Shown: piece by piece, positions 45,779 to 54,888 of the stretch
Numbering within the stretch: position 1 is the stretch's first letter
Layout of the letters: every line of letters begins with the position of its first letter
From: Enorma massiliensis phI
GTDB taxonomy: Bacteria; Actinomycetota; Coriobacteriia; Coriobacteriales; Coriobacteriaceae
Assembly (NCBI RefSeq): GCF_000311845.1
Contig: NZ_HE978574.1
Coordinates: forward strand, 1,145,248 to 1,209,247
Direction of reading: 5' to 3'
Length of the DNA: 64,000 nt
The notes under the pieces: model-generated
Seen by the model: only the letters and a program-made list of their open reading frames with translations
Told to the model about the DNA's origin: nothing
The model's database searches: none
Translations under genes and position numbers: made by a program

Positions 45779-46453
45779 CTAGCGCTCCCCTTTCTTCGAC
45801 CCGAAGGACAGCTTGTTCTCGGTGCCCGCCCGCAAGCGCGCGATATTGCCGCGGTGGGCGAAAACAACGGACCAGCCTAGAATCGCCCAGACAGCGAGGG
45901 CGGGCAGAGGGATACCCGGCTGCGTGAGAAATACGGTGAAGGGCACGAGCGCTGCGGTGACGATCGAGCCAACCGAGACGTAGCGCGTGATCGCAACGAG
46001 TACGATGAAGATGGCAAGATGGATGAGGGCGAGTGGCCAATAGAAGCCGAAGAGTATGCCAACGCCCGTGGCGATGCCCTTGCCGCCGTGGAACTTGAGG
46101 TAGGGCGAGAAGATGTGCCCGTAGAGGCATGCAAGCGCCACGAGCGCGACCAAAAGCGGGTAGGAAACGGTCGAGCAGGCACTCCAGGAGCTTCCCGCAT
46201 AAACCACATCGCGGAAGACGATGACGCACACCATACCCTTGAGGAGGTCGAACGCAAGCGTGAGCGCGGCCACCTTGGGACCTCCCACGCGCAGGGCGTT
46301 GGTGGTGCCGATGTTGCCCGAGCCCTCCTTCTGGATGTCTTTATGGCTCATCAACCCGACGAGGATCTTGCCGAAGGGAATACCGCAGATAAGGTAGGAG
46401 ACGATCATCGTGATGGCCGTGGCGAGCACAGCCGAGGTGTTGGCGCTGTCCAT
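45779..46453 (-). CDS. plsY: Acyl-phosphate:glycerol-3-phosphate acyltransferase PlsY
   Basis: 224 aa, integral membrane, five or more helices. Conserved loops are CGIPFGKI, EGSGNIGTTNALRVGG, FDLLKG and KFHGGKGIATGVG. PlsY transfers an acyl group from acyl-phosphate to glycerol 3-phosphate. It lies between der and gpsA, with no gap to either. Confidence 0.96.
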   Translation of the reverse strand: MDSANTSAVLATAITMIVSYLICGIPFGKILVGLMSHKDIQKEGSGNIGTTNALRVGGPKVAALTLAFDLLKGMVCVIVFRDVVYAGSSWSACSTVSYPLLVALVALACLYGHIFSPYLKFHGGKGIATGVGILFGFYWPLALIHLAIFIVLVAITRYVSVGSIVTAALVPFTVFLTQPGIPLPALAVWAILGWSVVFAHRGNIARLRAGTENKLSFGSKKGER

Positions 46454-47782
46454 TTACGCCTCCTTGTTGCTCTTGGCACGGAAATGGAGGCGGATGGGCG
46501 TCCCCTCGAAGCCGAATTTCGTGCGCATGCGGTTCTCGACATAACGGCGGTAGGAGTCGCTCACCAGGTCGGGGTGGTTCACGAAGTAGGTGAATGTCGG
46601 AGGGTTGACGTCCGTCTGGGTCACGTAGTGCATGCGGAGACGGCGCTTGCCGTCCACCACCGTATGGCCGAACTCACGAAGGTCGGTGAGGAAAGCGTTG
46701 AGCGCAGAGGTCGAGACCTTGGTTGCGCGCGCGGCCGCGGCGTCGTCGATGTAGTTCCAGATCTTTTCCACCGAACGGCCCGTGAGGGCGGAAATGCGAA
46801 GCACCTTTGCCCAGGGCGCAAGCGTCATGCGGCGTGATACGGTCTCCATGACCTTCTCGCGCTCATGGTCTTCCGTGAGGAGGTCCCACTTGTTCAAAAG
46901 GATGACGAGGGCGCAACCGCGGTCGATGGCGAGGTTTGCGACCTTCTGGTCCTGCTCGGTCATGCCGATGCCGGCATCGACCACGAGCAGCGCCACGTCG
47001 GCGCGGTCGATGGCGCGCAGCCCTCGAACCATGGAGTAATACTCGATGTTCTCGTAGACCGTGCTCTTCTTGCGAATACCTGCCGTATCGACGAGACGGT
47101 AGCGGCGGCCGTCTCGCTCGACATAGGTGTCGATGGCGTCGCGCGTTGTGCCCGCGATGTCCGAGACGATGGACCGATCGGAGCCGATCACCTTGTTGAA
47201 GAGGGACGACTTACCGGCATTGGGACGGCCGATGATCGCGACACCGAGCGCATCGGGGAACGGTTCGGCGTCTTCGGTTTCGTCAGGAAGGCAGCTGACC
47301 ACCTCGTCGAGGAGGTCGCCCGTGCCGTGCCCGTGGTGGGCGGAAATGGGGCGCGGGTCGCCAAGCCCCAGCGAATAGAACTCCCAGAGCCGTTCCTGCT
47401 CGCGATCGGGGTTGTCGAGCTTGTTGACGAGTAGGAACAACGGTTTCTTGACGCGCTTGAGCATGCGCGCGACCGATTCGTCCTCCTCCGTTACGCCAAC
47501 AGATCCATCCACGACGAAGAGCACGACATCGGCCTCTTCAGCTGCGGCGAGCGCTTGGTCGCGAATGGAGGCTGAGAATACGTCCTCGCTCTTGAGCGGC
47601 TCGATGCCGCCCGTGTCTACGAGCGTGAACTGCCGACCGTTCCAGTCGGCATCATGGTATGAGCGGTCGCGCGTGACGCCCCGGCTCTCGTGGACGATTG
47701 CGTCCTGCGTGTCCGCGAGGCGGTTCACCAGCGTAGATTTACCGACGTTGGGCCTTCCGACGACGGCGACGATGGGTTTCAT
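46454..47782 (-). CDS. der: GTPase Der (EngA), ribosome assembly
   Basis: 442 aa. Two tandem GTPase domains are present: first GRPNVGKST, DTGGIE and NKLD; second GRPNAGKSS, DTAGIRKK and NKWD. A KH-like C-terminal domain follows. Der acts in 50S subunit assembly. It is the second Era-like ribosome GTPase in the window and lies directly before plsY. Confidence 0.97.
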   Translation of the reverse strand: MKPIVAVVGRPNVGKSTLVNRLADTQDAIVHESRGVTRDRSYHDADWNGRQFTLVDTGGIEPLKSEDVFSASIRDQALAAAEEADVVLFVVDGSVGVTEEDESVARMLKRVKKPLFLLVNKLDNPDREQERLWEFYSLGLGDPRPISAHHGHGTGDLLDEVVSCLPDETEDAEPFPDALGVAIIGRPNAGKSSLFNKVIGSDRSIVSDIAGTTRDAIDTYVERDGRRYRLVDTAGIRKKSTVYENIEYYSMVRGLRAIDRADVALLVVDAGIGMTEQDQKVANLAIDRGCALVILLNKWDLLTEDHEREKVMETVSRRMTLAPWAKVLRISALTGRSVEKIWNYIDDAAAARATKVSTSALNAFLTDLREFGHTVVDGKRRLRMHYVTQTDVNPPTFTYFVNHPDLVSDSYRRYVENRMRTKFGFEGTPIRLHFRAKSNKEA

Positions 47783-47790
47783 ATACTCTC

Positions 47791-49233
47791 CTACACGTTT
47801 GCGGTACGTTGCTGCTCGGTGCCCGGTGCAAGGGCGGTAAGCTCTTCCTCGAGGGCGCCCAAGAGATCGAGCGGCATCGTTGACGCGATGCGAACCCGAG
47901 CTCCGCGGCGAACGAGCTCAGCTTTCAGCCGTTCTTGATGATAACCGTCGAGCGTAAGACCGTCAGCGTTGAACATCACGTCCGGCACAAAGAGCATAAT
48001 CCCCGAGAGGTCGCTACCGAGCTGGGCGAGCAAATCTTCCGCGCAGATGAGCCCCGTCACGTCGACGTTCCCCCCGAAGTAGTTGTTCTCGATCGCGCGG
48101 ACGCTTCCTCTTAGCGGGGAATCGGATACGAAGCTGCGGATCGTCTGCGCGGCAGCGCAGCCACTCACCACCGTGAGCTTGATGCCAAGGCTGCCAAGGA
48201 GGCGCCCCGCAGCCTCGATTCGCATTGCCTGCTCCGCCTGTACCTCGAAGGACTCATCGAGGTAGCTGCGAATCATGCCGATACCGTCATAGTACTGCGG
48301 ATACCCGTCGTAGGTCTCTGCAGCTGGTACGGGAACGCCGGCGTCGAGATAGAACTCGTCGGCAAGCTGGAACACGGTGCGCCCACGCGTGCGCCGGGCT
48401 TCGCGCTGGTAGGGTTCGACCTGGTGGATTACGGCGCGTGCTGCGGCTGGGTCGTCGGAAAACGATGCGCTGAACCGTTTTTGGAAACGGGTGTAACCCA
48501 AGGGGACGATGCCCAGGCTCGAGATGGCGGATCGTTCGGCGCACCAAGCGAGCGTGCGGTCGAGTTCTTTACCGTCGTTTACTCCGGGGATGAGGACGAT
48601 TTGAGCGTGAATCTCGATCCCTGCTTCGATGAGCTGCTCGACGACCTCCATGCCGCGCTGAGCGTTTTTGCCCATGAGGGACCGTCTCACGTCCGGTGAC
48701 ACCGCGTGGAGGGAAACGTTCATGGGGCTCAGATGGTAGTCGATGACCCGGGAGACATCGCTCTCGGACATGTTGGTTAGCGTAACGAAGTTGCCCTGAA
48801 GGAAGCTCAGGCGATAGTCGTCGTCGCGAATGTAGAGCGTTCCGCGCATATGCGGGGGAAGCATGCGCATGAAGCAGAACGTGCAGGCGTTCACGCAGGT
48901 GCGCATGCCATCGAATACGGCGCCGTCGAACTCGAGACCCCAGTCCTCGTCGGGAAGGCGCTCTAGGTTGCACGGGCACACGGAGTTGTCGCGCGGGTCG
49001 AAGACCTCGAGTTCCACGACCTCCTCGCTCCCCTGCCAAAGCCATTCGATCATGTCGGTGAGCGGACGGCCGTTGACGGTGAGCACGCGCATGCCGCACT
49101 CGATGCCCGCGTCGAATGCGGGAGAGTCGGGTCGCACGAACGTTACGAGCGCGCCCGCTGCATCAGGGTCGCTCGAACGCCCGTAATCGGCGCGCGCCGC
49201 AGGATCGTTTGGTTTCAAGGGAGTTCCGCTCAT
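47791..49233 (-). CDS. DUF512 / PDZ radical SAM-like protein (putative Fe-S oxidoreductase)
   Basis: 480 aa. The N-terminal PDZ-like domain (VRPDSPAFDAGIECGMRVLTVNGRPLTDM) precedes a radical SAM-like barrel with C-x3-C-x2-C as CVNACTFC, followed by FMRMLPPHMRGTLYIRDDDYRLSF, and a C-terminal DUF512 domain. The family is conserved beside der in Gram-positive bacteria but has no proven function. Translational overlap with ispH and closeness to der suggest a housekeeping role. Confidence 0.88.
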   Translation of the reverse strand: MSGTPLKPNDPAARADYGRSSDPDAAGALVTFVRPDSPAFDAGIECGMRVLTVNGRPLTDMIEWLWQGSEEVVELEVFDPRDNSVCPCNLERLPDEDWGLEFDGAVFDGMRTCVNACTFCFMRMLPPHMRGTLYIRDDDYRLSFLQGNFVTLTNMSESDVSRVIDYHLSPMNVSLHAVSPDVRRSLMGKNAQRGMEVVEQLIEAGIEIHAQIVLIPGVNDGKELDRTLAWCAERSAISSLGIVPLGYTRFQKRFSASFSDDPAAARAVIHQVEPYQREARRTRGRTVFQLADEFYLDAGVPVPAAETYDGYPQYYDGIGMIRSYLDESFEVQAEQAMRIEAAGRLLGSLGIKLTVVSGCAAAQTIRSFVSDSPLRGSVRAIENNYFGGNVDVTGLICAEDLLAQLGSDLSGIMLFVPDVMFNADGLTLDGYHQERLKAELVRRGARVRIASTMPLDLLGALEEELTALAPGTEQQRTANV

Positions 49234-50081
49234 GATTGGGCCGTCATGCGCTCGATGGCCGATACGACGCGCTCGATATGGGCTTGCGGGGTCGATGCGC
49301 CGGCAGTGATCCCGATGAGGCGAGCACCGTCGAACCAGGATCGATCGAGTTCCGCAGCATCTTCGATATGATGCGTTTTCGGGCAGGCGGAATGGCAGAT
49401 CTGCGCAAGTCGCCGCGTGTTCCCAGAGTTCTTACCCCCCACTACGATCATGATATCCGCCTCGCTCGCGAGGGATGCGGCCGCACGCTGCCGCTCGCTC
49501 GTTGCGGCGCAGATGGTGTTCACGACGCGAAGCTCGCTTACCAGGGGTGCGAGGGCTGCCACCACAGCCGAGAGATTCGCGGCAGTCTGGGTCGTCTGCA
49601 CGACAACGCCCACGCGCTTGCCAAGTGTAAGGCCGTCTAGATCTTGCGGGCTTGCTACAACATGCGCCTTGCCCTCGGCATGGCCCACGATGCCTTCAAC
49701 TTCTGGGTGGCCGCTCTCCCCTACGATGATGAGGTCGTAGCCTTCGTGAACAAGGTTCGATGCGGCCTTATGAACTTTTTTGACGTACGGGCACGTTGCA
49801 TCGACCACACTGAGCCCGCGCGCCTGAGCATCTTCAATGACCTGCGGGACCACGCCGTGTGAGCGAATAATGACCGACCCGCGATCGATCTCGTCGAGGG
49901 ACTGGGATAACCCGACTCCTTGCTCGGCGAGCTCCTCGACCACGATGGGGTTATGGATGAGCGGGCCCAAGGTGTGAACCGGTTCTTCGTGCTCCAGCGC
50001 GCACCGCCGAGCGAGCTCGAGCGCGCGGTTAACGCCGTAGCAGGCCCCCGCATGCTCGGCAACGCGAATGGTGGCGGACAT
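49230..50081 (-). CDS. ispH: 4-hydroxy-3-methylbut-2-enyl diphosphate reductase IspH
   Basis: 283 aa from ATG 50081 (GGAGG upstream). Cluster cysteines occur at C14 (GACYGV), DATCPYV and NTICAAT; the HTLGPLIHN and SHGV motifs bind the substrate. It makes IPP and DMAPP, the last step of the MEP pathway. ispG, the preceding step, is at the far end of the window. DMAPP also feeds MiaA. Confidence 0.95.
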   Translation of the reverse strand: MSATIRVAEHAGACYGVNRALELARRCALEHEEPVHTLGPLIHNPIVVEELAEQGVGLSQSLDEIDRGSVIIRSHGVVPQVIEDAQARGLSVVDATCPYVKKVHKAASNLVHEGYDLIIVGESGHPEVEGIVGHAEGKAHVVASPQDLDGLTLGKRVGVVVQTTQTAANLSAVVAALAPLVSELRVVNTICAATSERQRAAASLASEADIMIVVGGKNSGNTRRLAQICHSACPKTHHIEDAAELDRSWFDGARLIGITAGASTPQAHIERVVSAIERMTAQS

Positions 50082-50082
50082 C

Positions 50083-50805
50083 TCAGCGCCTCCCTGGATG
50101 CTCATCGCGCAGCTGGTCGCGCACCTCATACATGCGACGAATCGCTTCATCCTCAAACCACTGGATACGTTCTTTGCGCTTCAATCCTTCGGGAGCGCTT
50201 GCAAGCCTCAGCCTCTCACCGCAGCGGATCCAGGTCTTCATGGGCCTCATGAGATGATGACCCTGAGGCGTGATGTCGCGAAAGCCGCAGACGGCGATGG
50301 GCACGATATCAGCCTTTGCCATGCTTGCGATGAGCGCGAAGCCACCATGGACCTCTACGGGCTGGTCGTCGGTGCGAATGCGGGTACCCTCGGGGTAGAT
50401 GAGAACGTCTTCGCCGCGTTGGAGGGCATGCTGTGCGCGTCGAAGCGATTTCATGTCTGCGGTCCCGCGATCTACGGGGATGCCGCCCACGCGTGCGAAG
50501 AACCAGCGCACGATCGGGTTCTTGTTGAACTCGGACTTCATGATGGGGCGCACGCGCCGCCCGCTGGCGACGATATGGGTGACGGTGGCGACAACCTCGG
50601 CCATCGACGTGTGATTCGAGATGATGATGGAGCCGGTTTCTCCCACGGGCTCGAGCTCTCCGGGATTCTCGACCTTCCATCGCCACATCACTTTTGAGAA
50701 GGCGAGCAAGATGCCGATGATGACGTAGTAAAGAAGGCGAATCTGAGGCGCGTAGTCGCGCATCCCGTGGTCATAGTAATGATCTTCGGTTTGGAAGAGT
50801 TTCAT
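50083..50805 (-). CDS. plsC: 1-acyl-glycerol-3-phosphate acyltransferase (PlsC family), HX4E variant
   Basis: 240 aa. One N-terminal membrane helix (LLYYVIIGILLAFSKVMW) precedes the acyltransferase domain. Motif I is NHTSMAE, that is H-x4-E where the family almost always has H-x4-D. Motifs II and III are present (GGIPVDRG, YPEGTRIR). The substitution keeps an acid but may alter activity or substrate use. By family it converts lysophosphatidate to phosphatidate, completing the PlsY-PlsC pathway. It lies one base before ispH. Confidence 0.85.
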   Translation of the reverse strand: MKLFQTEDHYYDHGMRDYAPQIRLLYYVIIGILLAFSKVMWRWKVENPGELEPVGETGSIIISNHTSMAEVVATVTHIVASGRRVRPIMKSEFNKNPIVRWFFARVGGIPVDRGTADMKSLRRAQHALQRGEDVLIYPEGTRIRTDDQPVEVHGGFALIASMAKADIVPIAVCGFRDITPQGHHLMRPMKTWIRCGERLRLASAPEGLKRKERIQWFEDEAIRRMYEVRDQLRDEHPGRR

Positions 50806-51489
50806 TTACGCGCCTCTCTTCTGAGCGACGAGGTCGGCAATCTGGTCGGTGACCTCGTCGATGGTAAACGCCGTGGAATCAATCTGCACGGCATCCGGTG
50901 CCGCGACGAGGGGGGCAACATCGCGAGAGGCATCGAGCGCGTCGCGTCGCTCGATCGAGGCGAGCGTTTCTGCGACCTCGCTTTCGAGCGCGCGGGCGTC
51001 GGCAACATCTCCACCATGGCGTTGCAGGACGCGCCGCTGGGCGCGCACGCGCGGGTCGGCAGTGAGGAACACCTTGACCTCGGCATCAGGGAACACGACG
51101 GTTCCGATATCACGTCCCTCAGCCACCACGTCGTGATTCTGGGCGACGGCGCGCTGCGGTTCGAGCATGGCGGTGCGAACACCAGGATACGCAGAGACCT
51201 TCGATACATTCGCATCCACGAGCGGGGTGCGAATCTCGCGACTCACATCTCGGTCGTCGACCGTGATGCTGCCGCCGGACTCCCCTGGCGTGAAGCGAAT
51301 GGTGATGGCGCTTGCCAGGGCACAGACCGCAGCTTCGTCGTCAAGGTCGATGCCGCGGTCGAGCGCAGTGAAGGCGACGGCGCGGTACATGGCACCCGTG
51401 TCGAGCTTTTCAAAGCCAAGGCGGCGTGATAGCTCCCGCGCTATCGTTGATTTGCCAGATCCTGCCGGCCCATCGATGGCGATAATCAT
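50806..51489 (-). CDS. cmk: Cytidylate kinase
   Basis: 227 aa from ATG 51489. P-loop GPAGSGKST at residues 7-15, the CMP-binding LDTGAMYRAVAF and RDIGTVVFPDAEVKVFL segments. It phosphorylates CMP and dCMP. The stop codon abuts the plsC start. The scpA-scpB-rluB-cmk-plsC-ispH-der order is widely conserved in Gram-positive bacteria. Confidence 0.97.
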   Translation of the reverse strand: MIIAIDGPAGSGKSTIARELSRRLGFEKLDTGAMYRAVAFTALDRGIDLDDEAAVCALASAITIRFTPGESGGSITVDDRDVSREIRTPLVDANVSKVSAYPGVRTAMLEPQRAVAQNHDVVAEGRDIGTVVFPDAEVKVFLTADPRVRAQRRVLQRHGGDVADARALESEVAETLASIERRDALDASRDVAPLVAAPDAVQIDSTAFTIDEVTDQIADLVAQKRGA

Positions 51490-51519
51490 GTTGAATCGAT
51501 CCTTCCTATCGGAGGTGCG

Positions 51520-52314
51520 TCACCTCGTGCGAATCTGCTCGGTCTCGTGTTCGGTAAGGTAGCGCCAGGTGCCCGGCGCGAGGTCTCCGAGCTCCAGCGG
51601 GCCAAATCGAGGTCGATGCAGGGCGATGACGGGGTGCCCTACCGCTGAGAGCATGCGTTTCACCTGGTTCTTTCGGCCTTCATGGATGATGACCTCGACG
51701 ACCGAAGTTCCTGGGTCGATGCCCCGGGGGCAGACGGCACGTGCTTGAGCAGGCTTGAGAATGCGGCACCGCGCAGGCTGACAGGGGCCATCGTCGAGCA
51801 CGATGCCCTGGCAAAGGGGCATGAGGTCGCGTCCGGTCACGCGACCGTCAACGTGAGCGATATAGGTCTTCTCAACATGGCGCGAGGGGTGAAGCAGCTC
51901 ATGGGCGAGGTCGCCATCAGTGGTGAAGAGCAAGAGCCCCGTTGTGTCGAGGTCGAGCCTCCCCACGGGAAAGAGCCCGGGATGAAGATCAGTTGGAACG
52001 AGCTCGGCCACACAGGGCCGCCCCTTCGGGTCGCTCATGGTGGTGAGATAGCCTGCGGGTTTATGGAGCATGAGGTAGACGGGGCGCTCGGCCAGCTTGA
52101 CCACGTGCCCGTCGACGGCGATTACATCGCAATCGACATCCACTTTAGTGCCAAGCTCGCTTGCCACCTTGCCGTTTACCGTAACACGGCCAGCGGTCAT
52201 AAGGTTTTCGGAGCCGCGACGGCTCGCCACGCCGGCGCGCGCAAGGAACCGCTGGAGGCGCATCGTATGGGGGTGCTCGCCATGCTCGGCTGCGATCTGA
52301 TGTTGATCAGTCAT
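51520..52314 (-). CDS. rluB: Pseudouridine synthase RluB-type
   Basis: 264 aa from ATG 52314, overlapping the scpB end by 8 bp. The S4 RNA-binding domain (MRLQRFLARAGVASRRGSENL) is followed by the RsuA-type catalytic core with the Asp in GRLDLDTTGLLLFT and the KTYIAHV and EGRKNQVKRM motifs. In this position (after scpB) it modifies 23S rRNA helix 80-type uridines by family knowledge. Confidence 0.92.
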   Translation of the reverse strand: MTDQHQIAAEHGEHPHTMRLQRFLARAGVASRRGSENLMTAGRVTVNGKVASELGTKVDVDCDVIAVDGHVVKLAERPVYLMLHKPAGYLTTMSDPKGRPCVAELVPTDLHPGLFPVGRLDLDTTGLLLFTTDGDLAHELLHPSRHVEKTYIAHVDGRVTGRDLMPLCQGIVLDDGPCQPARCRILKPAQARAVCPRGIDPGTSVVEVIIHEGRKNQVKRMLSAVGHPVIALHRPRFGPLELGDLAPGTWRYLTEHETEQIRTR

Positions 52315-53017
52315 CGTAGTCGTCCGTTGCGTTACCCACGATGATGAGCTCGTCGTCGGGATCGCCGTAGTCATCGCCCATCAAATCGCGCTCTTCCTCA
52401 AGATCCTCATCAGCCTCCTCGAGCGTCGACTGGATAGAACGGCCCGAGAGGCGCTCGCGGATGAACTGCCGTGCCTGCTCGTCCGGGGCGAACTGCTCAA
52501 GATCAGGGAGGTCCTTCGTCGAGCGAAGCCCGAACTTTTCGAGGAAGGCGTTGGTCGTACCGTAGAGGATCGCCTGTCCTCGCTGCGGGTCGCGGCCCAT
52601 CTCTCGAACAAGGCCCTTATCGACCAGCGATGAGATGACACCGTCGGAGTTGACGCCGCGAATGCCCTTGACGGTTTCGCGCGTCACCGGTTGGTGGTAG
52701 GCGATCACGGCGAGGGTTTCGAGCGCTGCCTGGGATAGCTTCTGCGTGTCCCAGGAAAGCACGAATGCCTCCACCTGGTCGTGGTAGGCAGGATGGGTGA
52801 AGAGCCGCCATCCGCCGGCGACTTCGCGTAGCTGAAAGCCGCGATTAGCTTCCTCGTACTCAACCTTGAGCTCGGCAAGGAGCGAAGCTGCCTCTCCCGG
52901 GGCGATACCGAGCGCCTGGGCGAGAGCGCTTGCGCTCACGGGGTCGCTCGAAACAAGCAGGAGCGCCTCAAGGGCGCCTTTGGGAGAGGTGGTGCTCAAG
53001 GGTTCTAGGTCTTGCAT
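52307..53017 (-). CDS. scpB: Segregation and condensation protein ScpB
   Basis: 236 aa. Two winged helices with LEALLLVSSDPVSASALAQALG and LETLAVIAYHQPVTRETVKGIRGVNSDG are diagnostic. The C-terminal ~60 residues are an acidic tail (EEADEDLEEERD). ScpB binds ScpA and SMC to organise the chromosome. Confidence 0.95.
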   Translation of the reverse strand: MQDLEPLSTTSPKGALEALLLVSSDPVSASALAQALGIAPGEAASLLAELKVEYEEANRGFQLREVAGGWRLFTHPAYHDQVEAFVLSWDTQKLSQAALETLAVIAYHQPVTRETVKGIRGVNSDGVISSLVDKGLVREMGRDPQRGQAILYGTTNAFLEKFGLRSTKDLPDLEQFAPDEQARQFIRERLSGRSIQSTLEEADEDLEEERDLMGDDYGDPDDELIIVGNATDDYDD

Positions 53018-53026
53018 GGGTTCCCC

Positions 53027-53848
53027 TTAGTACGTGGTGTCCTCGCCTGCGCCGTCTGGTGCCGGCTCGGCTTCGGGGTGGTATTCGGGCGCGCCCGCAA
53101 CGCGGTCGATCTTGATCTCGCCGAACAGGTCATCTTGCTCAAGGGTGACGGAGCCGCGCTTCGCGAGCTCAAGAATGGCGAGAAACGTTACAACGAGCTG
53201 CTCGGTTGAGGGATTCGCTTCGAGGAGCTCTCGGAAGGTCGTATGCTCGTTTGCCATGGTGAAGCGATCGACCGACGCCACGGTAAGCTCCAGGGGCACG
53301 CGCTTCGGTGCGACATGCTCGGCTTCAAGCAGAAACGTTTCGCGCCGGCCATCGAGGTCGGCGCAGATCACCGCGAGCCCGCGGAGCGTGATGCCTGCGA
53401 GGTAGTCGGGCATGAGGTTGAGAAACTCCGGATCGGGGCCGGCTACGCGCGGGTGCATGCGGCTCTCGGCCTCCATGCGGGCTCCCAGGGCGGCAGCCGC
53501 TCCCTTGAACTGCTTATAGGCGATGAGTCGCTGAATGAGCACCTCTCGGAGAGAATCAGCGTCAAGGCCGGCGTATTCATCGTCAAGGTCGTCGGCATCG
53601 CCAGAAGGTGCGGACGTCTCGGTGGGTACGAGGGCCGCGGCTTTGATATCAAGCAGGGTAGCTGCAACGAGCAGGAAATCGCTTGCAACGTCGAGGTCAA
53701 GCGCCTCGATGCGCTCAACCTCGGCAAGGTACTGCTCTGCGACTTCCGAGATGGAAATGGCGCCGATGTCGACCTTTTGCCTCGATACGAGCTGGAGCAG
53801 AAGGTCGAACGGTCCCGTGTACGCCTGCGTCGAGACGCGGTAGGACAT
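53027..53848 (-). CDS. scpA: Segregation and condensation protein ScpA
   Basis: 273 aa from ATG 53848. The kleisin N-terminus YTGPFDLLLQLVSRQKVDIGAISISEVAEQYL binds the SMC neck; the C-terminus forms a winged helix (FLAILELAKRGSVTLEQ). Nine bp separate it from scpB. It is the first gene of the long minus-strand block down to coaBC. Confidence 0.95.
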   Translation of the reverse strand: MSYRVSTQAYTGPFDLLLQLVSRQKVDIGAISISEVAEQYLAEVERIEALDLDVASDFLLVAATLLDIKAAALVPTETSAPSGDADDLDDEYAGLDADSLREVLIQRLIAYKQFKGAAAALGARMEAESRMHPRVAGPDPEFLNLMPDYLAGITLRGLAVICADLDGRRETFLLEAEHVAPKRVPLELTVASVDRFTMANEHTTFRELLEANPSTEQLVVTFLAILELAKRGSVTLEQDDLFGEIKIDRVAGAPEYHPEAEPAPDGAGEDTTY

Positions 53849-53907
53849 CTGCCCACCTCTTCCCCTGGTCGAATCGAAACGTCCAACCTATACAGTTTAC
53901 CGTAGAT

Positions 53908-54582
53908 TCATCCAAGCGCGAGGCCGAGCATCCACCTCCAAAGGGGATACACGGTGAGATCGAAATAGGCGCCAATGATATCGATATGGAGGACGGTGGG
54001 CAGGAGGTACAGAACGATGATGAGGATGGGCATCGCGTACTGCTGTATGCGATAGTAGGTTTGGAGCGCCTCCCCTTTGAGGAAGAGAACGAGGATCGAA
54101 GAGCCGTCCAAGGGCGGCAGAGGGATGAGGTTGAAAAACGCGAGCGAGAGATTCACGAGCATGCAGCTCATGATGGCGTTCGCAACGAGATAGACGACGC
54201 TTGCTGTGGCGCCGCTGCGTGCAAGCGCGGGCCAAACGAAGCCGAGGAGAAGAGCGAAGACTCCAGCCAGCAGGATGTTCGAAAGCGGGCCGGCAAGCGA
54301 GACGATGAGCTCATCGCGTTTCGGGTGCTTGAGGTTGCCCAGGTACACGGGAACGGGTTTGGCGTACGCGAAAACCGGTCCACCGGCCAGGATCATGAGC
54401 AGAGGCAAAAGAACGGTTCCGAACGGGTCGATGTGGTTGAGCGGGTTGAGCGAGACGCGCCCGCGCGACCTGGCCGTGGCATCGCCGAGCGCATAGGCGG
54501 CCAGGGCGTGAGCGCTCTCATGGACGACGATGCCCACGATGACCGCACATGCCGAGATGAGCAGCGAGACGATGGTATCCAT
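53908..54582 (-). CDS. Site-2-type membrane metalloprotease (M50)
   Basis: 224 aa. The zinc-binding HESAH (in VIVGIVVHESAHALAAYALGD) lies in the first membrane segment, and the third ligand is in PLPPLDGSSI. About six helices; GPLSNILLAGVFALL is also typical. Such proteases cleave membrane-embedded regulators. The substrate is unknown. A separate RseP-type M50 enzyme begins at the right window edge. Confidence 0.9.
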   Translation of the reverse strand: MDTIVSLLISACAVIVGIVVHESAHALAAYALGDATARSRGRVSLNPLNHIDPFGTVLLPLLMILAGGPVFAYAKPVPVYLGNLKHPKRDELIVSLAGPLSNILLAGVFALLLGFVWPALARSGATASVVYLVANAIMSCMLVNLSLAFFNLIPLPPLDGSSILVLFLKGEALQTYYRIQQYAMPILIIVLYLLPTVLHIDIIGAYFDLTVYPLWRWMLGLALG

Positions 54583-54591
54583 ACAGGGCTC

Positions 54592-54888
54592 CTAGCGAAG
54601 TGAGCGCGAGATGCGCACGCAGATGAAATCGAGAAGGAAGCAGACGGCCGCGACGATCGTGAAATCGAGCCGGAAGATACCCCCGAAGGGCGAGGCTATG
54701 ACGCCCCATCCGGCAATGACCTGGGGCAGCGCGCGCGAAAGGTCGATGATGAAGTTCACGAGACCGAGGCGCGACGCCATGCCCGAGAAGCACAGGATAA
54801 TCACGAGCACGCACAGGACGATGGCGCAGATTCGCAAGATGTAGGCAAGGATGTTCAAGGCAACGGCGAGTGCTTTACGCGCATCCAC
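54592..54888 (-). CDS. Small multi-pass membrane protein (possibly YggT-like)
   Basis: 98 aa from GTG 54888, overlapping the end of the ABC-F gene by 14 bp. Two or three hydrophobic helices ([20 protein letters not shown]-like; [21 protein letters not shown]). The second part resembles YggT-family ends, but similarity is too weak for a firm call. No function can be stated. It is coupled to the ABC-F gene upstream. Confidence 0.55.
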   Translation of the reverse strand: MDARKALAVALNILAYILRICAIVLCVLVIILCFSGMASRLGLVNFIIDLSRALPQVIAGWGVIASPFGGIFRLDFTIVAAVCFLLDFICVRISRSLR

